From assembly GCF_000003815.2 (NCBI RefSeq), contig NC_049992.1, forward strand, positions 19,607,111 to 19,671,110: a stretch of 64,000 nucleotides of DNA. The letters are read 5' to 3'. This DNA comes from Branchiostoma floridae. Lineage: Eukaryota > Chordata > Leptocardii > Amphioxiformes > Branchiostomatidae. Below, piece by piece: positions 61,835 to 64,000 of the stretch (the first letter of the stretch is position 1; each line of letters opens with the position of its first letter). The position numbers were made by a program, and so were the translations under genes. The notes below the pieces were generated by a model that had not been told where the DNA came from, searched no databases, and saw only the letters and a list, made by a program, of their open reading frames with translations.

Positions 61835-63950
61835 ACGTGCGTGTGTAACTTCCATGCAGATTCCTGTTTTACAACGTAAGACATTTTCCATATCTACCTC
61901 TTAACTGTTTCTGTCCCTGATCGTTTCTGACCAGTTTGCACATGACGACGATGAAGACCAGCACGTTGAACAGTAGGATGATACCCGCTGGGACCAAGAA
62001 TGCATAGAGCAGAGGCTTGTGTGCCAGCCAGCAGCTGTAAACAAAATGGGAAAATAGAAAAGGTTTAAAGATGCTTTGTTTCCTCCAACTTTCTAAAAGA
62101 CTTGTCCATGATAACATTACAGCATATCAACCAAAGATGTTGTCACAGTCAATGCGATAGTCATGTTTGCCAAAAGGGCCATGTATTCGGTGCCGTATTT
62201 CAGGTTAGCTGTTTTTTTTTAGTTTATTTTTTTAGACCGTATGACTCGAGAAACTGTAATTCTATTTGAAGTCGACTTGGACCTGCTGCTTCGATACCAA
62301 GTCACTAGTGCACTGGCCAGGTAACAGAGGTGGTAACACGTAAATTTTTTTTACCGTATATCAATGACCTCCTCGTCCTAATACCTAACACCTCTTCTCA
62401 TTTGTTCTTTCACAGTTTGAATGTGCAAAAATTGCAATATATTCTTGGAATATCTTGACGATGTCAAGTACGACGTCTCCATATGGCCATGCACAAGATG
62501 CAGAGCAAGAAAAAAGTAAAGAAAAGTGAGCTGTCATCTGCGTCTTTACATATCTAACTTACACTTTCTCCATCCTGTATTGGTAAAAACTTGAGAGCCC
62601 CGCAGCCGACACCGTAGCGACAAGTGGAAAGCCTGGAAAAATAGGTCAAAACATTCCTGTACTTTTGTTCAATCAGCTTTTATCATAGCTTTTTTTTTGA
62701 AGATCGGTTTACAACAAGGCTAGTCTACAAAACAGAATAACGACAGAAAGTCTAAACCGCCCTTCATCTCCATCTCCTTTCTTAATGGTGTCACATGTTT
62801 GTACGGCCAAATTACCTGAATGGTAGGTAAATTGATTTCGGGGAAAGAAAGTTAAGTAAGCAAACAGAGCAAATCCTCACCCCATGCTACAGCCGCAGCC
62901 TTGATGACGAAGTTCCCAGACACGTGATGGTCAAACACAAGCACAACGGCTCGGTATATGTTAACGGCCTCCACTGCCATCCACACCAAGGCAGCCAATA
63001 GGAAGTAGTGTAGCAAAGCTGCAACGACTGTGCAGCCAATGGGAGACGCCGTCCTGTTGATGCCAGCGAGGAAGATGACGAGAATGGCCAACAGAGCCAC
63101 ACAAAGGTTGATGAGGACGAGCCGCTGGTTCTTGGCATGACCTGTTCTTAAACTACGTCTGTAATTTCTGGAATCAAAACACCCAATATTCAATATCTTA
63201 CCGGTAAGAATCATGCATGTGTGTCCATTGCATTCATTATGTGCTGAAATACAATTTAGACACAATGTATACCTTAGAAGGGAATCATCTCTTTAATCAA
63301 GCCGATTTTGTTTCAATCTTTTGAGAATAACAACAACGTGTTGACAGATGTAATGATTTAGTATATAGTTATAATATAGCCTAAACGATTACTCAAATAT
63401 CAAATTACTATGTATGAACATCAACGTCTAATTTGTATAATAAATGAGAAATATTATAAGGAATCCACTGCATTCCATGGTAGGACTCTCACATGTAAAT
63501 GGTGAAATGTCGATAGATATCAATTATGCAAATAAAGGCTTCATTTGCATAATTAATAAGAAAGACAAATACCTAAAAAGTAGTAACTGATTGGAATTTC
63601 ATTCTCAGAGCATTACGAAGGTAAGCCAATGTTGACATCATCAAATCATCAATCATGCAAGTCAGTGTGACAGTCGCATTTACATTGTTTATAAGGAAAA
63701 ACTAAGATTCCCTTCTTTGCCAAAATAAGTATTTCATACTTTGAACAACTTAATATGCTCTTTAGCTGGTGAAGAAGATCAACCAAGACAATTTATGCGA
63801 ATGTATGCCATAAGACAGTATCGTTACATACCGTGTGAGGACAAAAGATAGTAAAGTGAGCACCAGGCAGACGATAGACACGACACAGCCCGCAATAGTG
63901 ATGACCTCTAGCGGCTTCTCATGCTGCCCAAAACCAACACCGAACACATC
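61009..63950 (-). CDS. Adhesion G-protein-coupled receptor, seven-helix region and tail (5' part outside)
   Basis: Five minus-strand exons (63950-63832, 63167-62881, 62632-62563, 62034-61898 and 61376-61009) join in phase to about 326 residues plus TAG. All seven helices are present. Diagnostic class B2 features are HYFLLAALVWMAVEAVNIYR in helix 3, a conserved Cys before it (IGCTV) matched by CWL in loop 2, and FGLTWVFGFFV in helix 6. Helix 7 has LFCIFNTLQGLFIFVFHCVM followed by REDIRKWWKK. The cytoplasmic tail is Ser-rich and ends PDHDSL, possibly a PDZ ligand. The N-terminal adhesion part, GAIN domain and cleavage site lie beyond 64000, so the subfamily cannot be set. Surface receptor signalling is family knowledge. 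It converges on the kinase gene. Confidence 0.93.
61569..61626. repeat. 29-bp direct duplication
   Basis: TTATATTGGAAGAACATTTG followed by TATTCTTAT occurs twice in tandem in the aGPCR intron. Confidence 0.9.
61790..61850. repeat. TG microsatellite
   Basis: This is an almost pure (TG)n about 48 bp before aGPCR exon 61898-62034 in plus coordinates. Confidence 0.97.
61898..62034 (-). CDS. aGPCR exon (loop 2 Cys, helix 5)
   Basis: CWLAHKPLLYAFLVPAGIIL, then LFNVLVFIVVMCKLVRNDQG. CWL is the conserved extracellular-loop cysteine and the following helix has the P-A-G...N pattern of aGPCR helix 5. The acceptor is TTGTTTACAG and the donor GTAGAT. Confidence 0.93.
62563..62632 (-). CDS. aGPCR exon (helix 4)
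   Basis: The 70-bp exon reads FPLVATVSAAGLSSFYQYRM, with Gly-Phe-Pro at the split codon, as in aGPCR helix 4 (W-G-x-P). The donor GTAAGT is strong; phases 1 to 2 match its neighbours. Confidence 0.9.
62881..63167 (-). CDS. aGPCR exon (helices 2-3)
   Basis: NYRRSLRTGHAKNQRLVLIN, LCVALLAILVIFLAGINRTA, then GCTVVAALLHYFLLAALVWM and AVEAVNIYRAVVLVF. The L-x-x-N-L-x-x-A-L-L helix 2 and HYF helix 3 are typical. The donor is GTGAGG. Confidence 0.95.
63832..63950 (-). CDS. aGPCR exon (helix 1), first exon inside the window
   Basis: DVFGVGFGQHEKPLEVITIA, then GCVVSIVCLVLTLLSFVLTR: stalk end and helix 1. The acceptor is TTACGTTTCCAG, so coding continues upstream of the window edge. Confidence 0.92.
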
Positions 63951-64000
63951 CTGGAAACGTAACATTAAAACATTAGAGGAAAGAAATAAAGAATATTCCG

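Overview
The window looks like nuclear DNA of an invertebrate chordate, most probably a lancelet (Branchiostoma). Genes are split by long introns with GT-AG borders. Small inverted-repeat transposons are dense, there are AC/TG/GA microsatellites, and four assembly gaps (N runs) occur. The genes are metazoan: an ACK-type tyrosine kinase, an adhesion GPCR and a secreted defensin-like peptide. The lancelet assignment is inference. I vaguely recall reports of minisatellites across lancelet exon-intron borders but cannot verify that here.

Layout. (1) 8941-2121, minus: a secreted proprotein of unknown function, running from a TATA box through five coding exons towards the left edge; its last exon or exons were not found. 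(2) 14190-17629, plus: a complete three-exon gene for a 216-residue protein of unknown function. (3) 19877-18764, minus: a complete two-exon gene for a 68-residue secreted peptide with a six-cysteine CS-alpha-beta pattern. (4) 27978-57692, plus: an ACK/TNK-family kinase of about 1,035 residues in 16 visible coding exons, with SAM-like, kinase, SH3, proline/tyrosine-rich tail and UBA-like regions. Reading phase predicts one more exon inside the gap at 51765-52510. (5) 63950-61009, minus: the last five exons of an adhesion GPCR; its extracellular part lies beyond the right edge. The kinase and GPCR genes converge. Introns and spacers hold nested MITEs, LINE 3' ends, tRNA-derived SINEs and simple repeats.

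The main observation concerns splice junctions. Four exon borders, in three genes, are embedded in tandem repeats whose unit is the splice junction itself (intron end plus exon head, or exon tail plus donor). The largest is a 3.4-kb array of 61-bp units before the kinase exon that begins Cys-Ala-Pro-Glu. It holds 55 copies of a branch-point-like motif, pyrimidine-rich tract, acceptor and exon head, followed by the genuine acceptor. Because 61 is not a multiple of 3, splicing to a decoy should reach a stop codon soon after the APE motif. A 118-120 bp array repeats the acceptor of a later kinase exon, an 85-bp array repeats a donor in the secreted proprotein gene, and the defensin acceptor also has degraded copies upstream. 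These junction minisatellites could create decoy splice sites, poison isoforms or length-dependent control of splicing. Their structure is visible in the sequence; the functional role is inference.
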